Origin: Oxalobacteraceae bacterium UBA5157
GTDB taxonomy: Bacteria > Pseudomonadota > Gammaproteobacteria > Burkholderiales > Burkholderiaceae_D
Length of the DNA: 9,633 bases
Assembly (NCBI GenBank): GCA_002415335.1
Contig: DHXL01000317.1
Coordinates: forward strand, 1-9,633
Reading direction: 5' to 3'
Position 1 is the stretch's first letter. Each line of letters begins with the position of its first letter. Shown here one piece after another: positions 1 to 6,595 of the stretch. The notes beneath the pieces were generated by a model. It had not been told where the DNA came from. It was given only the letters and a program-made list of their open reading frames with translations, and did no database searches. A program made the position numbers and the translations under genes.

Positions 1-80
1 CCGGCCACCGAGTGCGCAAGCTTGTCGACCGTTGACCAATGATGCCCGTCGTTGTCCATGACGATCGGATATTCACTCAA
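1..80 (-). CDS. Possible 5' end of an unidentified gene running off the left edge
   Basis: An open minus-strand frame runs off the window edge. From a TTG at 80 it reads SEYPIVMDNDGHHWSTVDK..., and the last 20 codons are rich in G/C at third positions and read like real protein. The start is uncertain. The frame stays open up to an ATG at 152, and there is an internal ATG at 60. The only SD-like sequence, AAAGGTGG at 83-90, lies too close to the TTG at 80 for normal use. I do not recognise the family. A plus-strand frame ending with TGA at 33-35 (GHRVRKLVDR) is also open in this short piece and cannot be excluded, so the strand is itself uncertain. Confidence 0.28.
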   Translation of the reverse strand, partial: MSEYPIVMDNDGHHWSTVDKLAHSVA

Positions 81-186
81 AACCACCTTTGAACCATAGC
101 AGTTTTGCATACTTTTTTGCGTTTCATGGCCAACGGCAAATGACCTGATCATTACGCATATGGCGGAACGCCCCACGCATTTTTAG

Positions 187-468
187 GAACGCCTGCCTGC
201 TGAATTCGAATTGCTATTGCCACCGGCAATTTCGAACGGCACATTCGGCAAAGATGTCGATGTGCGAGGGCGAAAGACTAGCCGTTGCGGGTTGCGACAA
301 ATAGAGCTTGGCCTTGCGTGGCATTACAAGGCGTATAAGCGTGAGCAACAGCCAGAAGATCGAAAGTCCTATGCGGAGGCGGAGGCAAATGCCAGATCAG
401 CAGAAAGAGGGCTTTGGAGTGAGCGCGATCCCATCCCGCCTTGGGACTTTCGCCACGGCAAGCGATAG
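187..468 (+). pseudogene. Thermonuclease (SNase-like) C-terminal remnant
   Basis: The open frame ends with a block typical of the C-terminus of secreted Staphylococcal-nuclease-type proteins: IELGLAWHYKAY, then an EA-rich helix, then RGLWSERDPIPPWDFR, stopping with TAG at 466-468. A short piece before it (FGKDVDVRG, codons from about 244) matches the strand that normally precedes the conserved D-R-Y-G-R loop in this family. Here that loop and the following 20 or so residues appear to be missing: FGKDVDVRG runs through KTSRCG almost directly into LRQIELGLAWHY. The N-terminal half, with the signal peptide and the catalytic Asp/Arg/Glu region, is also absent; upstream is a TAG at 184-186 and no homologous sequence in any frame. 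No good start codon or SD precedes it. I infer a dead fragment with an internal deletion. Confidence 0.72.
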
Positions 469-580
469 GCGCCAACAATGTTTCGTCGTCGGCGCCCAAC
501 GACGCGGCCGCGCGGATTCGACCAGACTCCAAGTGTCACAATGATTCCATAAAAATCCAACACTGGAGATATTTGACGCC

Positions 581-2575
581 ATGACGATCACCACCTACAG
601 CATCAAGGGGCCGCTCTTCAAACTTGCGCTCGAACATGGCAAAGATCCCGAGAAGTTCGTCTCGGCCAAAAAGCAATATGGCCCAATCCAAGTGCCCCGA
701 GACATCGGCGAGAAGATCACCATGGCGCAGATCAGGGAATTGGTGAAATCAGGCTCATACCAATGGTGTGCCTACTCCGATCAGTGGCGCCTAGGCGCAA
801 GTGTCGGCTGGATCGTTGGGGTCGATGAGACCGGAATGGACTTCGCTCGCATCTCAGCTCCCGACCCAAATGTGCTCGGAGAAATGCGTAAGGACGCCAT
901 CGCCGACGCGGCCCTTGCAAGCGGCGGCAAGAAGGCCGCTCCCAAAACGCTCGTGAAGTCACTTGTAGAGGCCATCAGGGCGGGCGACGAGGAGTCCGTG
1001 CAAAGACTTGCCCCGTTAGGCGCGCGAGGAACCTTCGAAGAAAAAAGTGAGAAGGGATCAACCGACTTCGTGACCAAACGACCCTTGGTCGAGGCTGCCA
1101 TCTCACCGCATCCCCGAATGCTTGGCATTGTGATCCCTCATGCAGACATTGAGGGCGAAGACGGAGATGCTGCCCTCGAGCACGCGGTCGAGGCAGAGCA
1201 AATCGCCAATGTTCGAGCCCTTTTGGATGCCGGCGCCAAGGCAAATCACGCTGACTCGTCTGGGTCAACGCCGCTGATGGCGGCGGCGCAACTCGAAACG
1301 CGCGACATTCTCGACCTCTTATTGCCAGTCTCCGATGTGAACGCTCAGGAGGAATATTATGGCAACAGCGCGCTCATGTGGTCGATCAAGCGGAGACGAT
1401 TGGAAAACGTCAAGGCCTTGCTGCCAGTCTCCGATCTGGCGGCTCGCAACAAGGACGGCCTCACCGCTTTGATGGTCGCCGTAGACCCCTTAAATCTTGA
1501 CAAATACAACGTTGGGAATAATAAATCCATTTACGATTGCGCACGACTCGTCGCGGGGGCCTGTGGCGAAATCGACGCCGTTGATGGAGAGGGCCGCACC
1601 GCGCTAATGCGGCTGATTGGGCACAAAGGGAAATGGGACCGGACAGTGAAACAGTCGCAAGAACTTATCGACATCCTGATTGATTGCGGAGCCGACCCAA
1701 ACAGGCTTTACCTCAACGGGGATTCGATGCTGGACGTGGCGACTCGCGACAATCTTAATGTCTACTTTGAGACGCTACTGCCGCTTTGTGGCGCGCAGCG
1801 CATGGGAGGCAAAGAGGACGCGTCGCTCATCATCGCCGCGAGCGTGGGCGACTTGGAAAAAGTTCGGTTGCTTTCGAAAACCAGCGATGTCAAAGTCGCA
1901 AATTCGAAGGGGACAACAGCTCTTCTTGCAACCTTCGACGACAAGCCCGCGTCATTCAATAAAAGCAGCCATCGGATTTTATCGTTTCTGCATTTGCTTC
2001 CCGATTCAAACGTCAACGCCCAGGACAACGAAGGCCGAACCGTATTGATGAAACTGGTGGAGGCTGACGTTCCCGAGTTGTTTTCATTGACTCTGGCAAG
2101 GTCGAACCCCAATTTGCAGGACGCCCAAGGCAAGACCGCGCTCATGCTGGCCGTCGAGTCTGACAACGAGTTCTTCTTTGATCAGCTTTTGCCCATTTCT
2201 GACTTGTCACTGCAAGACAAGAACGGCTTAACCGCTCTCATGTATTCAAGCAAAAGCAGTTGGCCAGAAAGGGTTGCCGCGCTTCTGGATGGTTCAAATG
2301 TCGATCACCAAGACAATGACGGCTGCACCGCGCTAATGCATGCGGTGAGCTCCCAATGGAGGTTTGATAAAGAGATTGCTGATCTTCTCCTGACCATCGC
2401 CAATGCCAGGTTGAAAAACAAGGAGGGCCTCACGGCGGCCCAAATCGCTGAGAAAAACAAGAGAAAAGATATCGCCGCACTGATCGCAAACGTGGCCCTG
2501 TCCCAGGAAGAACACGAAGAGATGACAAAGATCGTGGGTAAGCCCGCGAAGCGCAAGAAAGCACGTTCTATCTGA
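581..2575 (+). CDS. Ankyrin-repeat protein, 664 residues
   Basis: Residues about 195-640 hold around eleven or twelve ankyrin-type repeats, seen as recurring G-x-T-A-L-M-x-A units near residues 228, 261, 293, 338, 444, 485, 517, 549, 581 and 616. Many are preceded by a characteristic LLPxSDxNxQDxxG linker (for example LLPVSDVNAQ and LLPISDLSLQ). Ankyrin arrays bind other proteins; the partner cannot be told from sequence. The first 190 residues are not ankyrin and I recognise no domain there, though it contains a W/Y-rich stretch (SYQWCAYSDQWRLGASVGW, about 59-77). The C-terminus is basic (KPAKRKKARSI). No signal peptide or membrane helix is visible, so it is probably cytoplasmic. The ATG at 581 is preceded by GGAG at 565-568. 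It stands alone, 206 nt ahead of the Kiwa pair. Role in defence is unproven; an effector, antitoxin-like or regulatory role is equally possible. Confidence 0.9.
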   Translation: MTITTYSIKGPLFKLALEHGKDPEKFVSAKKQYGPIQVPRDIGEKITMAQIRELVKSGSYQWCAYSDQWRLGASVGWIVGVDETGMDFARISAPDPNVLGEMRKDAIADAALASGGKKAAPKTLVKSLVEAIRAGDEESVQRLAPLGARGTFEEKSEKGSTDFVTKRPLVEAAISPHPRMLGIVIPHADIEGEDGDAALEHAVEAEQIANVRALLDAGAKANHADSSGSTPLMAAAQLETRDILDLLLPVSDVNAQEEYYGNSALMWSIKRRRLENVKALLPVSDLAARNKDGLTALMVAVDPLNLDKYNVGNNKSIYDCARLVAGACGEIDAVDGEGRTALMRLIGHKGKWDRTVKQSQELIDILIDCGADPNRLYLNGDSMLDVATRDNLNVYFETLLPLCGAQRMGGKEDASLIIAASVGDLEKVRLLSKTSDVKVANSKGTTALLATFDDKPASFNKSSHRILSFLHLLPDSNVNAQDNEGRTVLMKLVEADVPELFSLTLARSNPNLQDAQGKTALMLAVESDNEFFFDQLLPISDLSLQDKNGLTALMYSSKSSWPERVAALLDGSNVDHQDNDGCTALMHAVSSQWRFDKEIADLLLTIANARLKNKEGLTAAQIAEKNKRKDIAALIANVALSQEEHEEMTKIVGKPAKRKKARSI

Positions 2576-2593
2576 TCCTGAGGGCTTTGCCTG

Positions 2594-2738
2594 CTATTTA
2601 TTACCACGAATGGCCTCACGGACTTGTTCTGCAGCATTACGAGCGCGTGACTTTTTAAGGCGCATGAAAAGGCGAAGAGCGCGACCACTGATTTTTTTGC
2701 TTCGCAAGGACTTTGACCAAAGCACGAACGACATCCAT
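2594..2738 (-). pseudogene. Possible small ORF broken at a poly-A tract
   Basis: On the minus strand, ATG at 2738 opens MDVVRALVKVLAKQK, which then leaves frame at a run of seven A (minus strand; seven T at 2692-2698 on the plus strand). The neighbouring frame continues KKISGRALRLFMRL and ends in VREAIRGNK before TAG at 2594-2596. Joined by a one-base change in the A run, the two give a basic helical protein of about 48 residues. I see no convincing SD and do not recognise the product. It lies in the gap upstream of kwaA, on the opposite strand. It could be a degraded gene, a homopolymer sequencing error, or chance. Confidence 0.22.
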
Positions 2739-2781
2739 CCACATTGCTACTATGAGGCAAACATAACAAATAAGGGAGATC

Positions 2782-3318
2782 ATGCTCGGACGACTCATCC
2801 GCATTTTGCTGGCGCTGACGGCAATCGCGCCATTGTCTGTCTCTCTGGCCTACATCTACGCCGCACGTGACGCCAATATTCAATATGCAGTTATTGCCGC
2901 ACTTTCATGCGTGCTGCTTGGCGCTTGCTCGATTTGGATCATTCAGACAGCGCAAACCAAGCTTGAACGACTGCCAGTGCTCATCAAAAAAGCGAAGAGC
3001 GCGGACAAAGAGGTTATCGGCTTTTTTGTCGCCTATGCCCTGCCACTGGTATTCCGCGGCCAATCCGCGCCAGACCTTGGCGCATGGATCGTCGCTGGCG
3101 CCATGCTCTTGTTTGTCCTTTGGAGCACTCATTCATTGCAGGTCAATCCAGTGCTCGGCATGTTTGGGTATCACTTTTACGAAGTGGAAACCTCGGACGG
3201 CATTACCTACCTTCTGATCACGCGACGAAAGATCAGCAATGTCTTGTCCATGGGGCAAGTCGTCCAGTTAAGCGAGTATGGAATACTGGAAGCTAACAGC
3301 AATAAAAAAGGGAGTTGA
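2782..3318 (+). CDS. kwaA: Kiwa anti-phage system membrane protein KwaA
   Basis: The protein has 178 residues with four hydrophobic segments at about 5-27, 33-54, 77-91 and 98-115. A conserved-looking soluble tail follows: NPVLGMFGYHFYEVETSDG (about 122-140), then ITYLLITRRKI. This layout, the N-P-x-L-x-x-x-G-Y-H-F-Y-E segment and a DUF4868 gene directly behind it fit KwaA. From published work on Kiwa, KwaA is the inner-membrane component of a membrane-associated complex with KwaB that responds to infecting phage. The ATG at 2782 has AAGGGAG at 2772-2778, a short 3-nt spacer. Only 3 nt separate its TGA from the kwaB start, so the two are surely co-transcribed. I found no clear sigma-70 promoter in the 206-nt upstream gap. 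The assignment rests on motif memory plus context, without an alignment. Confidence 0.82.
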   Translation: MLGRLIRILLALTAIAPLSVSLAYIYAARDANIQYAVIAALSCVLLGACSIWIIQTAQTKLERLPVLIKKAKSADKEVIGFFVAYALPLVFRGQSAPDLGAWIVAGAMLLFVLWSTHSLQVNPVLGMFGYHFYEVETSDGITYLLITRRKISNVLSMGQVVQLSEYGILEANSNKKGS

Positions 3319-3321
3319 TCA

Positions 3322-4185
3322 ATGAATTTGTTCGCGTTAACAAACAATCCGGGTGCTCGCATCGTCAGGTTTCCACTGACCCAAGACCTTCAAGGCGAAA
3401 TTACAGCCGTCTTCGACGAGCAATCCAAATCATTTTTGAATGGCATCGTTGAAACCATCGAATTTGACGGTCGATATCGCCCAGAAGAGGGCGAACTATT
3501 AGTGATCAAGAATTTCCCCGATGTTGACGGGTTGGCCAATGCAGTGAAGAACCCCATCACTGTTGAGCTATTCGATCCGAATATTCACTCACTCGATAGC
3601 GTCAAGGCCCTCTTTACTGGCCACGGAGCCGATGGCACTGAGCGTGTCCTTATCCAGCTTTTCGAGAGTCGCCGTCTCATCGCCACCAAGAATTTTGCAA
3701 TCTATTTTTCTGGAAACACATTTCAGCGGATGAGAGACGCGGGTTTGACCATCGACACGAAGTTATTGGCTGTTCTGGAAGCTGGGGACTTAAAGTTCCA
3801 AAGTTTTCATTTCCTGCGCCGCGTTTTTGATGTCAGCGAGCACTTCAATGAAGCGACTGCAGAGGAAGTGAAAGCCTTTGCAAATCATCCAATGCTGGCC
3901 GCCGAAGATGCGCAAGCATTTGCGGCTAACGCAAGCGCGGCGGTTCGGCGCAAGATCACACTCATCCTGCAATCCGGTGTTTTGGACAACTTCACCGCCG
4001 AACAAATCGTTGCCAGCGCGCAAACTTTCAAAGTCGATATAAAGATCGCCCCGGATGGACGCATGGCATTGCCAACGAATGGAACAGAGTTGCGTCGGCT
4101 TCTCCGATTTTTGGATGAGGACTATTACGAGTCGCCTTTATCGCAAACCCACTTCGTGTCGAATTCCAAACGAGTCGCGGACTGA
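3322..4185 (+). CDS. kwaB: Kiwa anti-phage system protein KwaB (DUF4868)
   Basis: The 287-residue protein has the DUF4868 signature in its C-terminal half. Visible pieces are FAIYFSGNTFQRM (about 125-137), SFHFLRRVFDVSEHF (161-175), the A..EV..FA.HP.L segment (about 180-192), RRKITLILQSGVLDNF (209-224), LPTNGTELRRLLRFLDED (250-267) and the terminal FVSNSKRVAD. DUF4868 is the defining domain of KwaB, the soluble partner of KwaA. KwaB is reported to bind DNA and to act with KwaA in blocking phage replication or transcription, with links to RecBCD. No signal peptide or membrane helix is evident. AAAGGGAG at 3307-3314, inside the end of kwaA, serves the ATG at 3322. The length is near or slightly below the roughly 300 residues I recall for the family, and I see no disruption. 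Confidence 0.87.
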   Translation: MNLFALTNNPGARIVRFPLTQDLQGEITAVFDEQSKSFLNGIVETIEFDGRYRPEEGELLVIKNFPDVDGLANAVKNPITVELFDPNIHSLDSVKALFTGHGADGTERVLIQLFESRRLIATKNFAIYFSGNTFQRMRDAGLTIDTKLLAVLEAGDLKFQSFHFLRRVFDVSEHFNEATAEEVKAFANHPMLAAEDAQAFAANASAAVRRKITLILQSGVLDNFTAEQIVASAQTFKVDIKIAPDGRMALPTNGTELRRLLRFLDEDYYESPLSQTHFVSNSKRVAD

Positions 4186-4326
4186 GCCGGACCGAAAACT
4201 GGTGATAAAAACATCGCATCGCAACGCGAAGTCCATAAAGCCGTGGGTCTATCTTTTGAATAATGGCCGCCCCTCTTTTTGGAGACTTTAAAGCCTACGT
4301 GATTAACGTCGCCCGGCAACGTCAAT

Positions 4327-5076
4327 TTATTCGTCGGCCTCTTCGTCCAAATCGTCGCTGGACATCACCGGAGAAATAATGGAATCGCGACTGGGAGAGT
4401 AGCGAAATCCGTCATCCCTCATTTTCAGCAGTTCTGCTTCGCTCCAGCCCTTTTTCGCCATCTGGGCAATGACGTCCTGGGTCATCTCAACCGAGTCGGT
4501 TTGGGCAATCACGGCGTCAAACTTCTTCTCAAAAGAGTGCGCTCGGTGGATCATCTCTCGAAGGCCATCCAAAGGGTAGCCAGCAATGGCCCGCTCCCCG
4601 ATATCCGGATGACTGGTCTTCACTCGAAAGAAATCTCCGAGCAACTCGTATTCGCCATCCCAGCCGATATGCAATCTTTTGGGATCATCTTGAATGTCAG
4701 GAGTGATTTTTTGTGAATGCCAGACGAGGCACATGGCAAGATTTGCTTCCGGGTCCAACAGCCAGGCATCCCCTATTCCCGAAGAAAAGAGAATGAACGG
4801 ACCAGCTCCGATTTCAGGACCGGTGAGGACGACGCGGACATCGCCATCGATCTCGGCTCTACTAATCGTGTTGCACTCACTTTTGAGCGTCACAACGCTT
4901 TTGGAGCCCTTGGACAACTCTTGGCACTGGATGACGTGATGCCAATGGTCGTAGCCGGCGCTTTTTGCAACGCGATTTAGCAAATCGCTATGCTTGCCGC
5001 CGCCAGCGCGTTGTATTTTCTTGGCTTGTTTCCGGAGGCGCTCAACGAGCTCATCGGACGTGGGGATATTACGCAT
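4327..5076 (-). CDS. Hypothetical protein with plasmid/ICE-type N-terminal motif
   Basis: The 249-residue product starts with a basic helical stretch followed by an A..AGY..WHHV pattern: ERLRKQAKKIQRAGG (about 12-26), LLNRVAKSAGYDHWHHVIQ (32-50). Similar short N-terminal motifs (K-rich helix, then GY..W/Y.H) are common in uncharacterised plasmid and integrative-element proteins and in some proteins labelled glyoxalase superfamily. I infer only relatedness of this N-terminal segment, not a function. The middle (about 75-180) reads as a mixed alpha/beta domain I do not recognise, and the tail is acidic (SSDDLDEEADE). The ATG at 5076 has TAAGGA at 5084-5089 with a normal spacer. It is convergent with kwaB, 141 nt away, so it is not part of the Kiwa operon. 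Confidence 0.82.
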   Translation of the reverse strand: MRNIPTSDELVERLRKQAKKIQRAGGGKHSDLLNRVAKSAGYDHWHHVIQCQELSKGSKSVVTLKSECNTISRAEIDGDVRVVLTGPEIGAGPFILFSSGIGDAWLLDPEANLAMCLVWHSQKITPDIQDDPKRLHIGWDGEYELLGDFFRVKTSHPDIGERAIAGYPLDGLREMIHRAHSFEKKFDAVIAQTDSVEMTQDVIAQMAKKGWSEAELLKMRDDGFRYSPSRDSIISPVMSSDDLDEEADE

Positions 5077-5089
5077 GACAGATTCCTTA

Positions 5090-5119
5090 TGTATACGAAT
5101 CTCAGGTGCTCACTGCCAA
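5090..5119 (-). promoter_or_regulatory. Possible sigma-70 promoter of the 4327-5076 gene
   Basis: Reading the minus strand, TTGGCA (5119-5114) and TATACA (5095-5090) are separated by 18 nt, matching the consensus at 5/6 and 4/6 positions. The weakness is geometry. Transcription would start near 5083, inside or just after the SD (5084-5089), leaving almost no leader. It may be a leaderless start or a chance match. Confidence 0.25.
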
Positions 5120-5192
5120 GATTCGCTTACATGGGGAATCAAGGATGGGGGTGGAATGCGCATCGTCCCGTGAGGGTTTGCCAAGGTGAGCA

Positions 5193-5214
5193 GCAGGCAT
5201 CGATATGTGCCTGC
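5193..5214. repeat. Inverted repeat, 7-bp GC-rich arms
   Basis: GCAGGCA (5193-5199) and TGCCTGC (5208-5214) are perfect reverse complements around an 8-nt loop. No T-tract follows on either strand, so it does not look like an intrinsic terminator. A regulator-binding site in the gap between two divergent genes is possible. Confidence 0.4.
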
Positions 5215-5248
5215 AAGAAATGTATGCGAGTCGAGGCCGACTGTCAAT

Positions 5249-5432
5249 ATGAAAAAATCGGATTGGTCTATGGATCGAGTTGAACTCGACTTATCCATGG
5301 CAATTTAGGCATGTTGAAAATCGAATCATCCGCTGGCGCTCGAAGACCAAAACAGAGGTGGCGGCAATTCGCGCGGAGTTGATGCCCGCTCCTCCAGCTC
5401 TCGCCCCAACGTCAACGACCGTAAAAGTCTGA
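5249..5432 (+). pseudogene. Remains of a ~60-codon ORF with one-base frameshift
   Basis: ATG at 5249 opens MKKSDWSMDRVELDLSMAI and stops at TAG 5306-5308. Immediately downstream, in the +1 frame, the sequence reads HVENRIIRWRSKTKTEVAAI, then RAELMPAPPALAP, and ends at TGA 5430-5432. Removing one T from the TTT at 5304-5306 would join the two into one smooth helical protein of about 60 residues ending in a Pro/Ala-rich tail. A GAGG at 5233-5236 is a distant possible SD. I do not recognise the product. This is either a decayed small gene or a sequencing indel; the continuity of character across the break is the only evidence. Confidence 0.33.
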
Positions 5433-5463
5433 ACGGACCTCGAATGTAGACCCTATGATCAGG

Positions 5464-5525
5464 TGCTCCGATTGAATTATTTGCGAGTGACAATCACTCA
5501 ATAATTAGTCCGAGCATTTTGTTTT
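5464..5525 (+). terminator. Long imperfect hairpin followed by T-tract
   Basis: Paired blocks, outer to inner, are TGCTC (5464-5468) with GAGCA (5512-5516), GATT (5470-5473) with AGTC (5507-5510, one G-U), AATTATT (5475-5481) with AATAATT (5500-5506), and GAGTGA (5485-5490) with TCACTC (5494-5499), closed by a CAA loop. TTTTGTTTT follows at 5517-5525. The stem is long but has small bulges and is partly A/T-rich. It sits 9 nt upstream of the ATG at 5535, with that gene's SD right after the T-tract. It could terminate upstream transcription, attenuate the downstream gene, or be a dyad operator. Confidence 0.5.
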
Positions 5526-5534
5526 GGAGCGCTC

Positions 5535-6443
5535 ATGTATCTCGGTATCGATAACCAATCCGGCCTGATCTATGAAGGTCTAGGCGGCCCCGAACTGCCG
5601 GCGGTTCCGACTCCCAATGTGACCCAAGCCAAACTGATTGAAAGCGATCAAGACTGGAACAGTTTGCCGAGCGGAATTTTCCAATCGCCAATGGCATGGG
5701 TCTTTCGCGAAGACTCATTTGACGCAGTCACGCGGACGCGCCGTGGACGGCTGTATTTTTCACCAGATGGACAAGGCCAACCCAGCGCCCAGCGGGTGAA
5801 CGCGCATCCGTATGATGACCCCATGAGGCGCGCAGTCGGCAAGGATGGCAGGATCGTCAAGTCCCTTTTTTGCTACATGGCATGCACGCCCCTGCTTTCC
5901 ATGGCAAACCAAGGCATGGGCTCGACGCTCGCACTTGGATCGCCACGGGCCGCTTCAGCTTGGCGCATCATTCAAACCGAAGTTCTTGCCAATGGCTGCG
6001 TTATGGTCACGTTGAAGGCATTGACGGCGTTTGGCATCCTTCCCGAGATCGATACGACCAAGATCGACCACGAATTCAAACCGTCGGTTACACAGGCCAT
6101 GAACAGGGTTCTCGACTCGGCATTTAGGGAAACACCAATCTCGGTCATCGACCACTGCCGAAACGCCATGACGGTCATCCTATCCCGATGGCTTGTCCAA
6201 CAAGGCCATGACCGCTCAATCCTTGCCGACGACCTTGGGAAAATTGCGAACGTCGTGGCGAAAGAGCCCTATTCCATATCCTGCGCAAGCTGGCTTGCCC
6301 AAGTCGTTGCAAGGCTCCACGTCCGAGGCAAAGGCAATGAACAACACGCGCGAAGCCTGCGTATCCCGGTTGAAGAAGACGCGGAAGTCGCCATTCAAGC
6401 CCTCGGCTTCGTCATTCGCGACATCGACTGGGCGTTGGTCTGA
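5535..6443 (+). CDS. Putative HEPN/Abi_C-like protein, candidate defence RNase
   Basis: The 302-residue product has no recognisable N-terminal domain. Its second half has features of HEPN proteins of the Abi_C kind: a helix ETPISVIDHCRNAMTVILSRW (about 199-219), like the P.SAI..AR...E segment of that family, then, 40-50 residues later, VVARLHVRGKGNEQHARSL (about 257-275) and a final helix with EDAEVAIQALGFVIRDI. HEPN ribonucleases carry an R-x4-6-H motif; R264-x6-H271 fits in the right place. A second R-x6-H (R218 to H225) also occurs and may be chance. If correct, it would be an RNase or a nucleotide-modified toxin partner, which are frequent in abortive-infection systems. The ATG at 5535 has GGAG at 5526-5529. 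It is 152 nt ahead of the ATPase gene on the same strand, so co-transcription is possible but not shown. Family call is by motif reading only. Confidence 0.85.
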   Translation: MYLGIDNQSGLIYEGLGGPELPAVPTPNVTQAKLIESDQDWNSLPSGIFQSPMAWVFREDSFDAVTRTRRGRLYFSPDGQGQPSAQRVNAHPYDDPMRRAVGKDGRIVKSLFCYMACTPLLSMANQGMGSTLALGSPRAASAWRIIQTEVLANGCVMVTLKALTAFGILPEIDTTKIDHEFKPSVTQAMNRVLDSAFRETPISVIDHCRNAMTVILSRWLVQQGHDRSILADDLGKIANVVAKEPYSISCASWLAQVVARLHVRGKGNEQHARSLRIPVEEDAEVAIQALGFVIRDIDWALV

Positions 6444-6473
6444 CCACCCCCCCTAAATCGGAACGGTGTCATC

Positions 6474-6488
6474 ACGATTACTAATCGT
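6474..6488. repeat. Short inverted repeat upstream of the ATPase gene
   Basis: ACGATT (6474-6479) and AATCGT (6483-6488) form perfect 6-bp arms around ACT. It lies in the 152-nt gap before the AAA_13 gene, where an operator would be expected, but arms this short can arise by chance. Confidence 0.25.
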
Positions 6489-6595
6489 TATCCGGGCATC
6501 TGCTGCGTCCATCTTCGTTGAGATCATCTGATCTTCCCTCTTAACCCACGTCCTCCCGGCGAGAATGGAGCATACGAACAAATGGGAGAACAATC

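Noticed and set aside
2713..2753. TTGACC (2713-2718) and TACTAT (2748-2753) as a kwaA promoter
   Set aside because: The 29-nt spacing is far outside the range for sigma-70.
2305..2883. 192-codon minus-strand ORF spanning the end of the ankyrin gene and start of kwaA
   Set aside because: It is antisense to two well-supported genes, and its cysteine/serine-rich translation looks like a shadow frame.
4300..4325. AACGTC repeated near the 3' end of the minus-strand gene
   Set aside because: Only a 6-bp direct repeat, not an inverted repeat or terminator; chance is sufficient.
4990..5283. 97-codon plus-strand ORF across the intergenic region
   Set aside because: Its first third is antisense to the start of the 4327-5076 gene, the translation is not protein-like, and it has no SD.
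5110..5298. 62-codon minus-strand ORF
   Set aside because: It overlaps the candidate promoter and the 5249-5432 remnant on the other strand and has no SD or recognisable sequence.
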